From positions 1-64,000 of the forward strand of contig JAIETL010000012.1 of NCBI GenBank assembly GCA_019745195.1: a stretch of DNA of 64,000 bases, given 5' to 3'. Below, piece after piece: positions 54,347 through 61,772 of the stretch (positions are counted from its first letter, which is position 1; each line of letters opens with the position of its first letter). The notes beneath the pieces were generated by a model, which was not told the DNA's origin, did no database searches, and worked only from the letters and a program-made list of their open reading frames with translations. The stretch is from Beijerinckiaceae bacterium. GTDB taxonomy: Bacteria > Pseudomonadota > Alphaproteobacteria > Rhizobiales > Beijerinckiaceae. A program made the translations under genes and the position numbers.

Positions 54347-55276
54347 TCAATCCCCCGTATAGATCGGCTCCGGTTGTTCGAAGAAGCTGCGCAGGATGTG
54401 ATAGCACATCATGTAGTTCTTCTGCTGGAACGAGGCGTGCGAGATGCCCTTCATCACGATGAATTGCTTGTCGGGATTGGGCAGCGCCGCGAAGAATTTC
54501 GCCAGATCGTCAAAGGCGGCGATGCCGTCATATTCGCCGCGCATGATCAGCGTCGGCATAGTCAGCTTGGCCGGGTCAGTGAGCGGCAGGCGCGAGCACA
54601 TGTCGACGTAAGTTCCCGTCGGCATCGAATCGTCGAGCGCCAGGATCGCGTCGGCGAAGGCCTCGACGGTGGCGTGGTCGGCGGTGCCGGGATGGTCGCG
54701 GTTGAAGATCGAATGCACGAAGGCGCGGTCGATCGGCCGGCGCTTCATCGCCTGGAACTGCGGCAGCTTCTTCTTGCGCTCCTCCAGCGTCGGCGCGCCC
54801 TCGCCGGTCCAGACGAAGGCGTCGAGCGCCAGCCGGCGCACCTGATGGGGCCGGCGCTCGGCGAAGGCCGCCGCCCGCAATGCGCCAGACGAGATGCCGT
54901 ACATGAAGAACGGGCCGTTGCCTCGCGTCTTCATGATGTAATCGGCGGCAGCCTCCAGATCGTCGGCGCCGTCGGCGATGTTGCTGGTGATGTCGCGCGT
55001 CTTGGTGGAGCGGCCATAGCCCTCCATGTCGACGCACCAGCAGTCGTAACCCTGCTTGGCGAACCAGTCCATCACCGAGGAATCGGGCCGGCCGGGCACA
55101 TGCAGATCGAAGGTCGGCTGCGAGGCCATGGACGAGCCGTGGACGAACAGGATCGTGCCCTTCTCGTCGGTCGGTTTGTCGACGAACTTCTCGAACAGGA
55201 AGAGATCGACGTCGGTGCCCTTCTTGGTCCAATGCTCCTGCGACTGGACCGTCGCGGGCGTCACATGCTGGTTCAT
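54347..55276 (-). CDS. Alpha/beta-fold hydrolase
   Basis: A 309-residue enzyme from ATG 55276, with AGGAGA upstream. The oxyanion segment is ILFVHGSSMA, the acidic region YDCWCVDMEGYGRSTKTRD, the nucleophile Ser in MYGISSGALRAAAF (G-x-S-x-G), the acid Asp in MRGEYDGIAAFDDL and the His in KGISHASFQQK. No signal peptide, so it acts in the cytosol. It is encoded between the ATPase and the binding protein of the same importer and presumably hydrolyses the imported ester, amide or ring-cleavage product. Confidence 0.9.
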   Translation of the reverse strand: MNQHVTPATVQSQEHWTKKGTDVDLFLFEKFVDKPTDEKGTILFVHGSSMASQPTFDLHVPGRPDSSVMDWFAKQGYDCWCVDMEGYGRSTKTRDITSNIADGADDLEAAADYIMKTRGNGPFFMYGISSGALRAAAFAERRPHQVRRLALDAFVWTGEGAPTLEERKKKLPQFQAMKRRPIDRAFVHSIFNRDHPGTADHATVEAFADAILALDDSMPTGTYVDMCSRLPLTDPAKLTMPTLIMRGEYDGIAAFDDLAKFFAALPNPDKQFIVMKGISHASFQQKNYMMCYHILRSFFEQPEPIYTGD

Positions 55277-55292
55277 GCCAAAAATCTCCTGA

Positions 55293-56402
55293 TCAGGCGG
55301 CTGCGCGGTCGGACTGGGCGACCTCGCGCGGAAAGATGCTGCACTGGCTGGCGTCGACCGTGACGGTTACCGCCTCGCCCTCCGAGAACTGCTGCAGCGG
55401 ATGGGTCTGGACGCGAAGCGACGCGCCGCCGGGCAGCGCGACCGTGTATTCGCAGATATTGCCGAGGAAGACGCGCTCGCGGATGACGCCCGCGCCCGGC
55501 GTCCCACCGCCAGCGGCGAGGGTTATGTTCTCGGGACGCACTGCGATGTCGACCGGCGCACCGGGCGCAGCGCCGGTCGGCGCGGCGGCCTGCAGCCTGA
55601 GCCCGCCCTCGCCCTCGATTATCGCCTGTCCTGCGTCGATCGCAGCGACGCGGCCGGGCACGAAATTCACCAGCCCCATGAAATCGGCGACGATGCGGTT
55701 CGACGGTTTCGTGTAGACCTCGAAGGGCGAACCGAACTGCTGTAAGCGCCCGCCATGCATCACCGCGATCTGGTCCGACAGCGCCAGCGCCTCTGACTGG
55801 TCATGGGTCACATAGATGAAGGTGATGCCGGTGCGGCGCTGAAGCTGCTTGAGTTCGGAGCGCATCTTTTCGCGCAATTTCGCGTCGAGGTTGGAGAGCG
55901 GCTCGTCGAGAAGCAGGATATCGGGCTCGACCACCAGCGACCGCGCCAGCGCCACGCGCTGCTGCTGGCCGCCGGAAAGCTCGTTGGGGTAGCGCGCCTC
56001 CAGCCCCTTCAGGTTCACCAGAACCAGCGCCTGCTCGACCTTGTCGCGAACCTGCTGGGCCGAGAGCTTCCGCAGCTTGAGCCCGAACGCGATGTTTTCA
56101 TGCACGGTCTTGTGCGGCCAGACGGCGTAGTTCTGGAAGACCATGCCCATGCCGCGCGCCTCGGGCGAGACGACGCCCTGCGGCGACGACAAAAGCCGGT
56201 CGTCGACATGGATCGAGCCCGTGTCGGGGGTCACATAGCCGGCGATGCAGCGCAAGGTCGTGGTCTTGCCGCAGCCGGAGGGGCCGAGCAGCGTGATGAA
56301 CTGGTTGTCGGCGATGTTCAGGTTCAACTCCGACAGCGCCGCCATCTGGACGTGACGTCCGCCATAGCTTTTCGACAGGTTCTGGATCGTGATGCCGGCC
56401 AT
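55293..56402 (-). CDS. ABC transporter ATPase, PotA/FbpC type
   Basis: A 369-residue protein whose ATG shares a base with the permease stop. Walker A is GPSGCGKTTT, the Q-loop VFQNYAVWPHKTVHENI, the signature LSGGQQQRVALARSL, Walker B ILLLDEPLSNLDA, and the switch His is in YVTHDQSEALALSD. A C-terminal TOBE/OB regulatory domain follows (VDIAVRPENITLAAGG, FLGNICEYTVALPGG). It energises the two-domain permease encoded just upstream. Confidence 0.95.
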   Translation of the reverse strand: MAGITIQNLSKSYGGRHVQMAALSELNLNIADNQFITLLGPSGCGKTTTLRCIAGYVTPDTGSIHVDDRLLSSPQGVVSPEARGMGMVFQNYAVWPHKTVHENIAFGLKLRKLSAQQVRDKVEQALVLVNLKGLEARYPNELSGGQQQRVALARSLVVEPDILLLDEPLSNLDAKLREKMRSELKQLQRRTGITFIYVTHDQSEALALSDQIAVMHGGRLQQFGSPFEVYTKPSNRIVADFMGLVNFVPGRVAAIDAGQAIIEGEGGLRLQAAAPTGAAPGAPVDIAVRPENITLAAGGGTPGAGVIRERVFLGNICEYTVALPGGASLRVQTHPLQQFSEGEAVTVTVDASQCSIFPREVAQSDRAAA

Positions 56403-58204
56403 CAGGCGGTTCCTCCCTGCGGGACGCCGTCGCCCGGCTTCTCGTTTTCCTTGCGGCCGATCTGGCCGCCGCCGATCTTGCGGGCGATGATGATGACGAC
56501 GGTGATGATCGCCATATTGGTCATGGCGAGCGCGGCGACGGGCTCGGTGTAACCGGTCTCGTAGAGGTTGTAGATCGCGACTGCGAGGGTCATCGAGCTC
56601 GACGAGAACAGCAGGATCGAGGCGGACAACTCCTGGATCACCGGCACGAAGACGAGCAGCCAGCCGGCAAAGAGGCCGGGCCGCATCAAGGGCAGGGTGA
56701 TCTCTTTCAGCGTATGGCCCCAGCTCGCGCCGAGGATGCGGGCGCTTTCCTCGAGCGTCGGGTCGATCTGGCGCAGCGAGGTGTTGGCGGCGCGGACGCC
56801 GAGCGGGATATAGCGCCCGACATAGGCCAGCAGCAGGATCGTCAGCGTACCGTAGAGCGCGATCGGCATGGTCAGCCAGAACTGGATCAGCGCCACCGCC
56901 ATGACGATGCCGGGCAGGCCGAGCGGCACCAGCGCGGCGTAGTCCAGGAATTTTCGCCCCGGAATCTGGGTGCGGATGTCGATCCAGCCGATGATCGCGC
57001 CCAGAAACACCGCGATGGTGGCGGCGACGATGGCGAGGCCCAGCGAATTGACGATGGCCCGCTGCGTCACGTCGTAGTCGAACAGCACGAAGCGGTAATG
57101 CTCCAGCGTCAGCCCCTGCCAGAAGTTCAGGCCCCAGGATTTGGAGATCGAGACCGCGATCAGCGTGGCGTAGGGCAGGATGATCGAGACGAAGAAGACC
57201 ACCACGCAGAAGCCGAACAGCGGCCATTTCGCCCAGCCGAGATCCATGAGCTGCGGCCTCGCCCCCTTGCCGCCGAGCGTGACGAAGGAGCGCTTGGCGA
57301 GATAGGCGCGCTGGATGTAGAGCGCCGCCACCGTGATCACCACGAAGAGCAGCGACAGCGCCGAGGCCAGCGCATACTGCGCCGGAAAGTCGAACAACGA
57401 GTAGATCCGCGTCGGCAGCGTCACGATCCGGCCCGGCAACCCGATGATCGCCTGCGAGCCGAACAGCGCGATGGCGTTGACGAAGGCGAGCAGCACGCCC
57501 GACAGGATCGCCGGCATGACCAGCGGCGTCGTGATCGAGAGCACGGTCCGGAATTTGCTCGCGCCGAGGATCTGCGCCGCTTCCTCATACGACGCGTCGA
57601 CCGATTGCAGCGCGCTCGACGCCAGCAGGAAGACATATGGAAAGGTGTGCAGCACCGTGACCAGCACGAGGCCCGGCATCGAAAAAATGTTGAAGCCCAG
57701 CCACGGAGCACCGACCATATCGCGGAAGAAGGCGTTGATCAGCCCGGCATTGGGGCCGAACAGATTGACGAAGGCGATCGCGGTCAGGAAGGGCGGCGAG
57801 AGATAGGACAGGTTGGCCGTCAGCGTGATCAGGCCCTTGCCCGGCACGTTGGTGCGCGCGACGGCCCAGGCCAGCGGCAGGCCGAGCAGCAGGCTGAACA
57901 GCCCGGTCCAGGCCCCCAGCATCAGCGAGTTGAGCAGCGCCTGCAGATAAAGCCGGCCGGTCAGCGCCTCGCGGAAATATTCAAGCGTGAAGCGGCCCTC
58001 GCTCCAGACGCTGCCGATCAGCAGGAAGCAGAGCGGGAAGACGACGAGGATGAACAGGGCCGCGATCGCCGCGCCCATGACGATCCGTTCGAGACTGAAG
58101 ATGCGCGCCAGCCGGGAGGGCGGCCGGGCGGACGACAGGCCGGCCGGGCGGCGCGTCGCACCGGCATCGGGCATCGTCGCCGGGCCCATGGTCGCCTGGC
58201 TCAC
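56402..58204 (-). CDS. ABC transporter permease, fused two-domain FbpB type
   Basis: A 600-residue inner-membrane protein from GTG 58204, with about twelve hydrophobic segments arranged as two homologous halves. Each half carries an EAA coupling loop (DASYEEAAQILGASKFRTVL and DPTLEESARILGASWGHTLK). A single chain therefore supplies both permease halves, as in iron(III) and related importers. It is first in the leftward operon (permease, ATPase, hydrolase, binding protein), and its start faces the GntR gene across a 279-base region with candidate operators. Confidence 0.93.
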   Translation of the reverse strand: MSQATMGPATMPDAGATRRPAGLSSARPPSRLARIFSLERIVMGAAIAALFILVVFPLCFLLIGSVWSEGRFTLEYFREALTGRLYLQALLNSLMLGAWTGLFSLLLGLPLAWAVARTNVPGKGLITLTANLSYLSPPFLTAIAFVNLFGPNAGLINAFFRDMVGAPWLGFNIFSMPGLVLVTVLHTFPYVFLLASSALQSVDASYEEAAQILGASKFRTVLSITTPLVMPAILSGVLLAFVNAIALFGSQAIIGLPGRIVTLPTRIYSLFDFPAQYALASALSLLFVVITVAALYIQRAYLAKRSFVTLGGKGARPQLMDLGWAKWPLFGFCVVVFFVSIILPYATLIAVSISKSWGLNFWQGLTLEHYRFVLFDYDVTQRAIVNSLGLAIVAATIAVFLGAIIGWIDIRTQIPGRKFLDYAALVPLGLPGIVMAVALIQFWLTMPIALYGTLTILLLAYVGRYIPLGVRAANTSLRQIDPTLEESARILGASWGHTLKEITLPLMRPGLFAGWLLVFVPVIQELSASILLFSSSSMTLAVAIYNLYETGYTEPVAALAMTNMAIITVVIIIARKIGGGQIGRKENEKPGDGVPQGGTA

Positions 58205-58304
58205 GGGCGCAACGCTATGGTGGCGCTGCGGACGCAGCGCGGTGCGGATGTCATCGGGCGTTTCCTTGGGACGTTTCCCTGGCCGGACGCGTTACCGCGC
58301 CTCG

Positions 58305-58347
58305 TTGGTTCCAAACGTGACCATTGGTTTGCGAGCTGTCAACCAAT
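58305..58347. promoter_or_regulatory. Candidate GntR operators near the permease promoter
   Basis: TTGGTTCCAA at 58305-58314, then ATTGGTT (58323-58329) and AACCAAT (58341-58347) as 7-bp perfect arms. The TTGGT/ACCAA core is shared with sites at 58429 and 59279 that flank the GntR gene. They lie about 100-140 bases upstream of the leftward permease gene. Confidence 0.5.
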
Positions 58348-58428
58348 TCGTTGTCGCAAGGCTGCACAGGGCCGGCCATGACGGCGCGCCGGGGAATTCG
58401 CCAGAAAGTGCTTGTCTTGGCGACCGAA

Positions 58429-58442
58429 ATTGGTAAACCAAT
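58429..58442. promoter_or_regulatory. Candidate GntR operator (ATTGGTAAACCAAT)
   Basis: A perfect palindrome of ATTGGT and ACCAAT around AA, 41 bases before the GntR start. FadR-subfamily GntR proteins bind short palindromes of this TGGT-N-ACCA form, so autoregulation is likely. Confidence 0.6.
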
Positions 58443-58483
58443 CGCGGTTGCAGCAGGGCGACGACAGAATCGAACGGCGCGGC

Positions 58484-59164
58484 ATGAGCACGAGCATACG
58501 GCACGACCAGCGGGTCCGGGACTTCATCATCGGCGGCATCCGCTCCGGGGCCTGGCGCGCCAATGGCAAGCTGCCGACCGAGCGGGCCCTGTCGGAACAG
58601 CTCGGCGTGCCGCGTTCGGCGGTGCGCGATGCGCTGGCGGTGCTGGAAAGCGGCGGCGCGGTGACGCGGATCATCGGCAGCGGCACCTATGTCCGGGAGC
58701 TCGAGCCGGCGCAGGCCGCCAATGACGCGACACCCGGCCTGCCGGCGGCGAGCCCGGCCGAGATCATGGAGGCGCGCCTGCTGCTGGAGCCGCAACTGGC
58801 GCAGCTTGCGGCGATCAATGCCGACCAGTCCGATTTCGCTCGATTCGACGAGTGCATCCGGGAGGGCGACGCGGCCGACAGCTTCGAGGCGTTCGAGCAC
58901 TGGGATGCGGCCCTGCATCAGGCGATCGCGAAATCGACGCATAACCGGCTGGTGATCGAGCTCTACGCCATGATCACCCGCGCCCGCGACCTGACCGAGT
59001 GGGGCGAACTGAAGCGGCGCAGCCTGAGCGCCGAGCGCCGCGAGCATTACCGGCGCGAGCATCACGCCATCGTCGCGGCGCTGCAGGCGCGCGACGTAGG
59101 GAAGGCGGAGGCCGCGCTGCTCGGGCATCTTGAACGCGTCCGCAGCAATCTGCTGGGGCGCTGA
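58484..59164 (+). CDS. GntR/FadR-family transcriptional regulator
   Basis: A 226-residue protein from ATG 58484. The winged helix (RVRDFIIGGIRSGAWRANGK, LPTERALSEQLGVPRSAVRD, GAVTRIIGSGTYV) is followed by an FCD effector domain. The likely metal/ligand residues are Asp and His in HWDAALHQAIAKSTHN and His in YRREHHAIVAAL and LGHLERVRSNLL. FCD-type regulators usually sense small organic acids. ATTGGT/ACCAAT palindromes on both sides of the gene suggest it controls the leftward importer/hydrolase genes, itself, and the rightward FAH/molybdenum hydroxylase genes. Confidence 0.92.
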   Translation: MSTSIRHDQRVRDFIIGGIRSGAWRANGKLPTERALSEQLGVPRSAVRDALAVLESGGAVTRIIGSGTYVRELEPAQAANDATPGLPAASPAEIMEARLLLEPQLAQLAAINADQSDFARFDECIREGDAADSFEAFEHWDAALHQAIAKSTHNRLVIELYAMITRARDLTEWGELKRRSLSAERREHYRREHHAIVAALQARDVGKAEAALLGHLERVRSNLLGR

Positions 59165-59189
59165 TCACGGCGCGGCGTATGATCGACGG

Positions 59190-59235
59190 CTTGTCATTCC
59201 GGGGCTTCGCGGAGCGAAGAACCCGGAATGACAAG
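59190..59235 (+). terminator. Strong hairpin after the GntR gene
   Basis: CTTGTCATTCCGGG (59190-59203) and CCCGGAATGACAAG (59222-59235) are perfect 14-bp arms, with an inner CTTCGC-GGA-GCGAAG hairpin (59205-59219). It probably ends the gntR transcript, although there is no T-run. It shares the GTCATNCCGG core with two other palindromes of the window. Confidence 0.65.
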
Positions 59236-59278
59236 GTAGGATCGAGCCATCGACGAGGTTACGTTTAGAGCGTATTGA

Positions 59279-59302
59279 TCAACCAATTTTGAGATTGGTT
59301 GA
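59279..59302. promoter_or_regulatory. Candidate GntR operator upstream of the FAH-family gene
   Basis: TCAACCAAT (59279-59287) and ATTGGTTGA (59294-59302) are perfect 9-bp arms around TTTGAG, 72 bases before the FAH start. The core ACCAAT/ATTGGT is the same as at 58323-58347 and 58429-58442. Confidence 0.6.
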
Positions 59303-59373
59303 CAGATTTATCCGTGCTGGATTACGCCTATGGAGCCCGGCGATTGCCGCCTCCTGCCTGACAGGTCCAGATC

Positions 59374-60264
59374 ATGAAGCTCGTCACCTTCCGCCAAGCT
59401 GCTGATAAAAAAAATAAAAATGGCCATCTCGGCGTGCTGGACGGAGACGCCGTGAGCGATCTTTCGCAGGTCGAAGGCGCGCCGAGGACAATGGCGGAAG
59501 CCTGCGCGCTCGGCGCGGATGGCGTCGCGCGGTTGACCAAATGGGCGGCCGCCGCCCCCAGGCTCGCGCTCGGCGCGGTGACCCTGCTCGCCCCGTTCCC
59601 CCGCCCGGCGCGAAACGTCTTCTGCGTCGGCAAGAACTATCACGAGCATGCCGCCGAATTCGCCAAGAGCGGGTTCGACTCGACAGCCAAGGAGGTCGTG
59701 CCGGAAGCGCCCGTCGTCTTCACCAAGCCGCCCTCGGCCGTGATCGGGCCGGGCGACGCCATCCCCGGCCATCTCGATACGACGAATTCGGTCGATTACG
59801 AGGGCGAACTCGCCGTGGTGATCGGGACGGGCGGGCGCGGCATCGCGAAGGACCGGGCGCTCGACCATGTCTTCGGCTACACCATCGTCAACGACGTGAC
59901 CTCGCGGCTGCTGCAGCAGAAGCACCGGCAATGGGTGCTCGGCAAGGGCATTGACGGCTTCTGCCCGATGGGTCCGGCCGTGATGACCGCCGACGAAGCG
60001 CCCGATCCGCGCAAGCTCAGCTTGAGGACCTGGGTCAATGACGAGTTGCGGCAGGACGCGACTGTCGCCGATCTGATCTTCGACATCCCGACGCTGATCT
60101 CGACGATCTCCGCCTACATCACGCTGGAGCCCGGCGACATCATCGCCACCGGCACGCCGGTCGGCGTCGGCATCGGCTTCACGCCGCCGAAATTCCTGGT
60201 CGCGGGGGACGTGGTCAAGATCGAGATCGCCGGCATCGGCGTGCTCGAAAACAAGATTGCCTGA
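59374..60264 (+). CDS. Fumarylacetoacetate hydrolase (FAH)-family enzyme
   Basis: A 296-residue cytosolic enzyme. CVGKNYHEHAAEF, the metal site DYEGELAVVIG (E and E with a downstream D), YTIVNDVTSRLLQ and TGTPVGVGIGFTPPKFLVAG are standard FAH-fold marks. Members hydrolyse or decarboxylate 2-oxo acids from aromatic ring cleavage, or are acylpyruvases. It lies downstream of a GntR-type operator and heads the rightward genes. The start region contains an A-rich run (59405-59419, coding DKKNKN), unusual for this DNA and a possible slippage site. Confidence 0.9.
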   Translation: MKLVTFRQAADKKNKNGHLGVLDGDAVSDLSQVEGAPRTMAEACALGADGVARLTKWAAAAPRLALGAVTLLAPFPRPARNVFCVGKNYHEHAAEFAKSGFDSTAKEVVPEAPVVFTKPPSAVIGPGDAIPGHLDTTNSVDYEGELAVVIGTGGRGIAKDRALDHVFGYTIVNDVTSRLLQQKHRQWVLGKGIDGFCPMGPAVMTADEAPDPRKLSLRTWVNDELRQDATVADLIFDIPTLISTISAYITLEPGDIIATGTPVGVGIGFTPPKFLVAGDVVKIEIAGIGVLENKIA

Positions 60265-60306
60265 ACAAGCGCCGCCCGAGCGGCCGATCAACGGGGAGAA
60301 ACCATC

Positions 60307-61287
60307 ATGGGTCTTGCAAAACATATTGGAAAACTGGCCGGCCTCGCCGTCGCGGCTTCGCTCGCCCTGTCGGGTGCGGCGCTGGCGCAGGCCTATCCGA
60401 ACAAGCCCGTCCGGATCATCGTGCCGTTCGGCGCGGGCGGGCCGGCCGACATCTACGCCCGCGCCATCGGCCAGCAGTTGCAGGAGGCGCTGAAGCAGCC
60501 CTTCGTGATCGAGAACAAGCCCGGCGCCGGCGCGGTCATCGGCACCGTCGAGGCGGCGCGCGCCGCGCCCGACGGCTACACGCTGCTGATGATGTCGAAC
60601 ACCCACACCGCCAATGAGACGCTGGTGCCGGCCAAGGCCTACAAGCTGACCACCGACTTCGCGCCGATCGCACCGGTCAACGCCGCCGATCTCGTGCTGG
60701 TGGTGCATCCGGCGGTGGAGGCGAAGACGCTTGCCGAGTTCATCGCGCTCGCCAAGAGCAAGCCGAAGCAGCTCAACTACGCCTCCTCGGGTGTCGGCAC
60801 GCCCTATCATCTCGCCGGCGAAAGCTTCAAGGCGCTCAGTGGCACCGACATCGTCCATGTGCCCCATCGCGGCAGCGGCGAGGCCCGCAGCAACGTCATC
60901 GGCGGCCATGTCCAGATGATGATCGATTCGGTGACGACGACCGCGCCGAGCATCGCGGCGGGCCAGGTCCGTGCGCTCGCCGTCACCGGCGCTGCCCGCT
61001 CCGCGCTGCTGCCCGACGTGCCGACCGCCGCCGAGGCGGGCTTGAAGGACTACGAGGCGACGATCTGGCTCGGCCTGATGGCGCCTGCCGGCACGCCGCA
61101 AGCCATCGTCGACCAGCTCAACGCCGCCGTGCGCGCGGCGCAGAATCGGCCCGAGGTGAAGGAGGCCTATGCCAGGCAGGGCACCGTCGCGATGGATATG
61201 AGCCCGGCGCAGTTCGGGGAATTCATCAAGGCCGACATCGTCAAATGGGCCCGCGTCATCGAGACGGCCCAGATCAAGGTGAACTGA
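60307..61287 (+). CDS. TctC/Bug-type tripartite transporter binding protein
   Basis: A 326-residue periplasmic protein. The signal peptide is LAGLAVAASLALSGAALAQA. The mature start YPNKPVRIIVPFGAGGPADI, then NKPGAGAVIGTVEAARAAPD and PDVPTAAEAGLKDY, are diagnostic of the Bug family, which binds carboxylates and aromatic acids. No TctA/TctB membrane genes lie in the window, which is common because these proteins are often orphaned and act as sensors or feed distant permeases. It is encoded between the FAH enzyme and the molybdenum hydroxylase. Confidence 0.93.
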   Translation: MGLAKHIGKLAGLAVAASLALSGAALAQAYPNKPVRIIVPFGAGGPADIYARAIGQQLQEALKQPFVIENKPGAGAVIGTVEAARAAPDGYTLLMMSNTHTANETLVPAKAYKLTTDFAPIAPVNAADLVLVVHPAVEAKTLAEFIALAKSKPKQLNYASSGVGTPYHLAGESFKALSGTDIVHVPHRGSGEARSNVIGGHVQMMIDSVTTTAPSIAAGQVRALAVTGAARSALLPDVPTAAEAGLKDYEATIWLGLMAPAGTPQAIVDQLNAAVRAAQNRPEVKEAYARQGTVAMDMSPAQFGEFIKADIVKWARVIETAQIKVN

Positions 61288-61292
61288 CGCAG

Positions 61293-61772
61293 ATGAGCGA
61301 CGGCCTGACCCTGATCGTCAATGGCGAGGTCCGGGCCGTCGCATCCCCGCCCGATGCGCTGCTGCTCGACGTGCTGCGGGAGGAACTCGGCCTGAAGGCG
61401 GCCCGCTTCGGCTGCGGCGAGGGGTTGTGCGGAAGCTGCCGCGTGCTTGTCGACGGCCACCCCGTGCCGGCCTGCAACACGCCGCTCTGGTCGGTCGAGG
61501 GCAAGGCGATCGTCACCGTCGAAGGGCTTGGGACGCCCGAGGCCCCACATCCGATCCAGTCCGCGCTGATCGCCGAGCAGGCGATGCAATGCGGCTACTG
61601 TATCTCCGGCATCATGATCGGCGCTGCGGTCTTGCTGGCTAACGACGACGATCCCGACGATGCGGCGATCCGCGCCGCGCTCGATCCGCATCTATGCCGC
61701 TGCGGCGCGCATAACCGGATCGTCCGGGCCGTCGCGCGCGCGGCCGCCGCGATGCGGGCGCAGGCCGCATGA
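61293..61772 (+). CDS. Molybdenum hydroxylase small subunit, 2x[2Fe-2S] (IorA/CoxS-like)
   Basis: A 159-residue protein from ATG 61293. The plant-type ferredoxin cluster ligands are CGEGLCGSC and a later Cys (PACNTPL). The second cluster ligands are QCGYC and CRCG, giving all eight Cys of xanthine-oxidase-family small subunits. It passes electrons from the molybdenum subunit encoded directly downstream (ATGA overlap). Length and order match isoquinoline 1-oxidoreductase alpha or similar N-heterocycle or aldehyde hydroxylases. Confidence 0.94.
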   Translation: MSDGLTLIVNGEVRAVASPPDALLLDVLREELGLKAARFGCGEGLCGSCRVLVDGHPVPACNTPLWSVEGKAIVTVEGLGTPEAPHPIQSALIAEQAMQCGYCISGIMIGAAVLLANDDDPDDAAIRAALDPHLCRCGAHNRIVRAVARAAAAMRAQAA

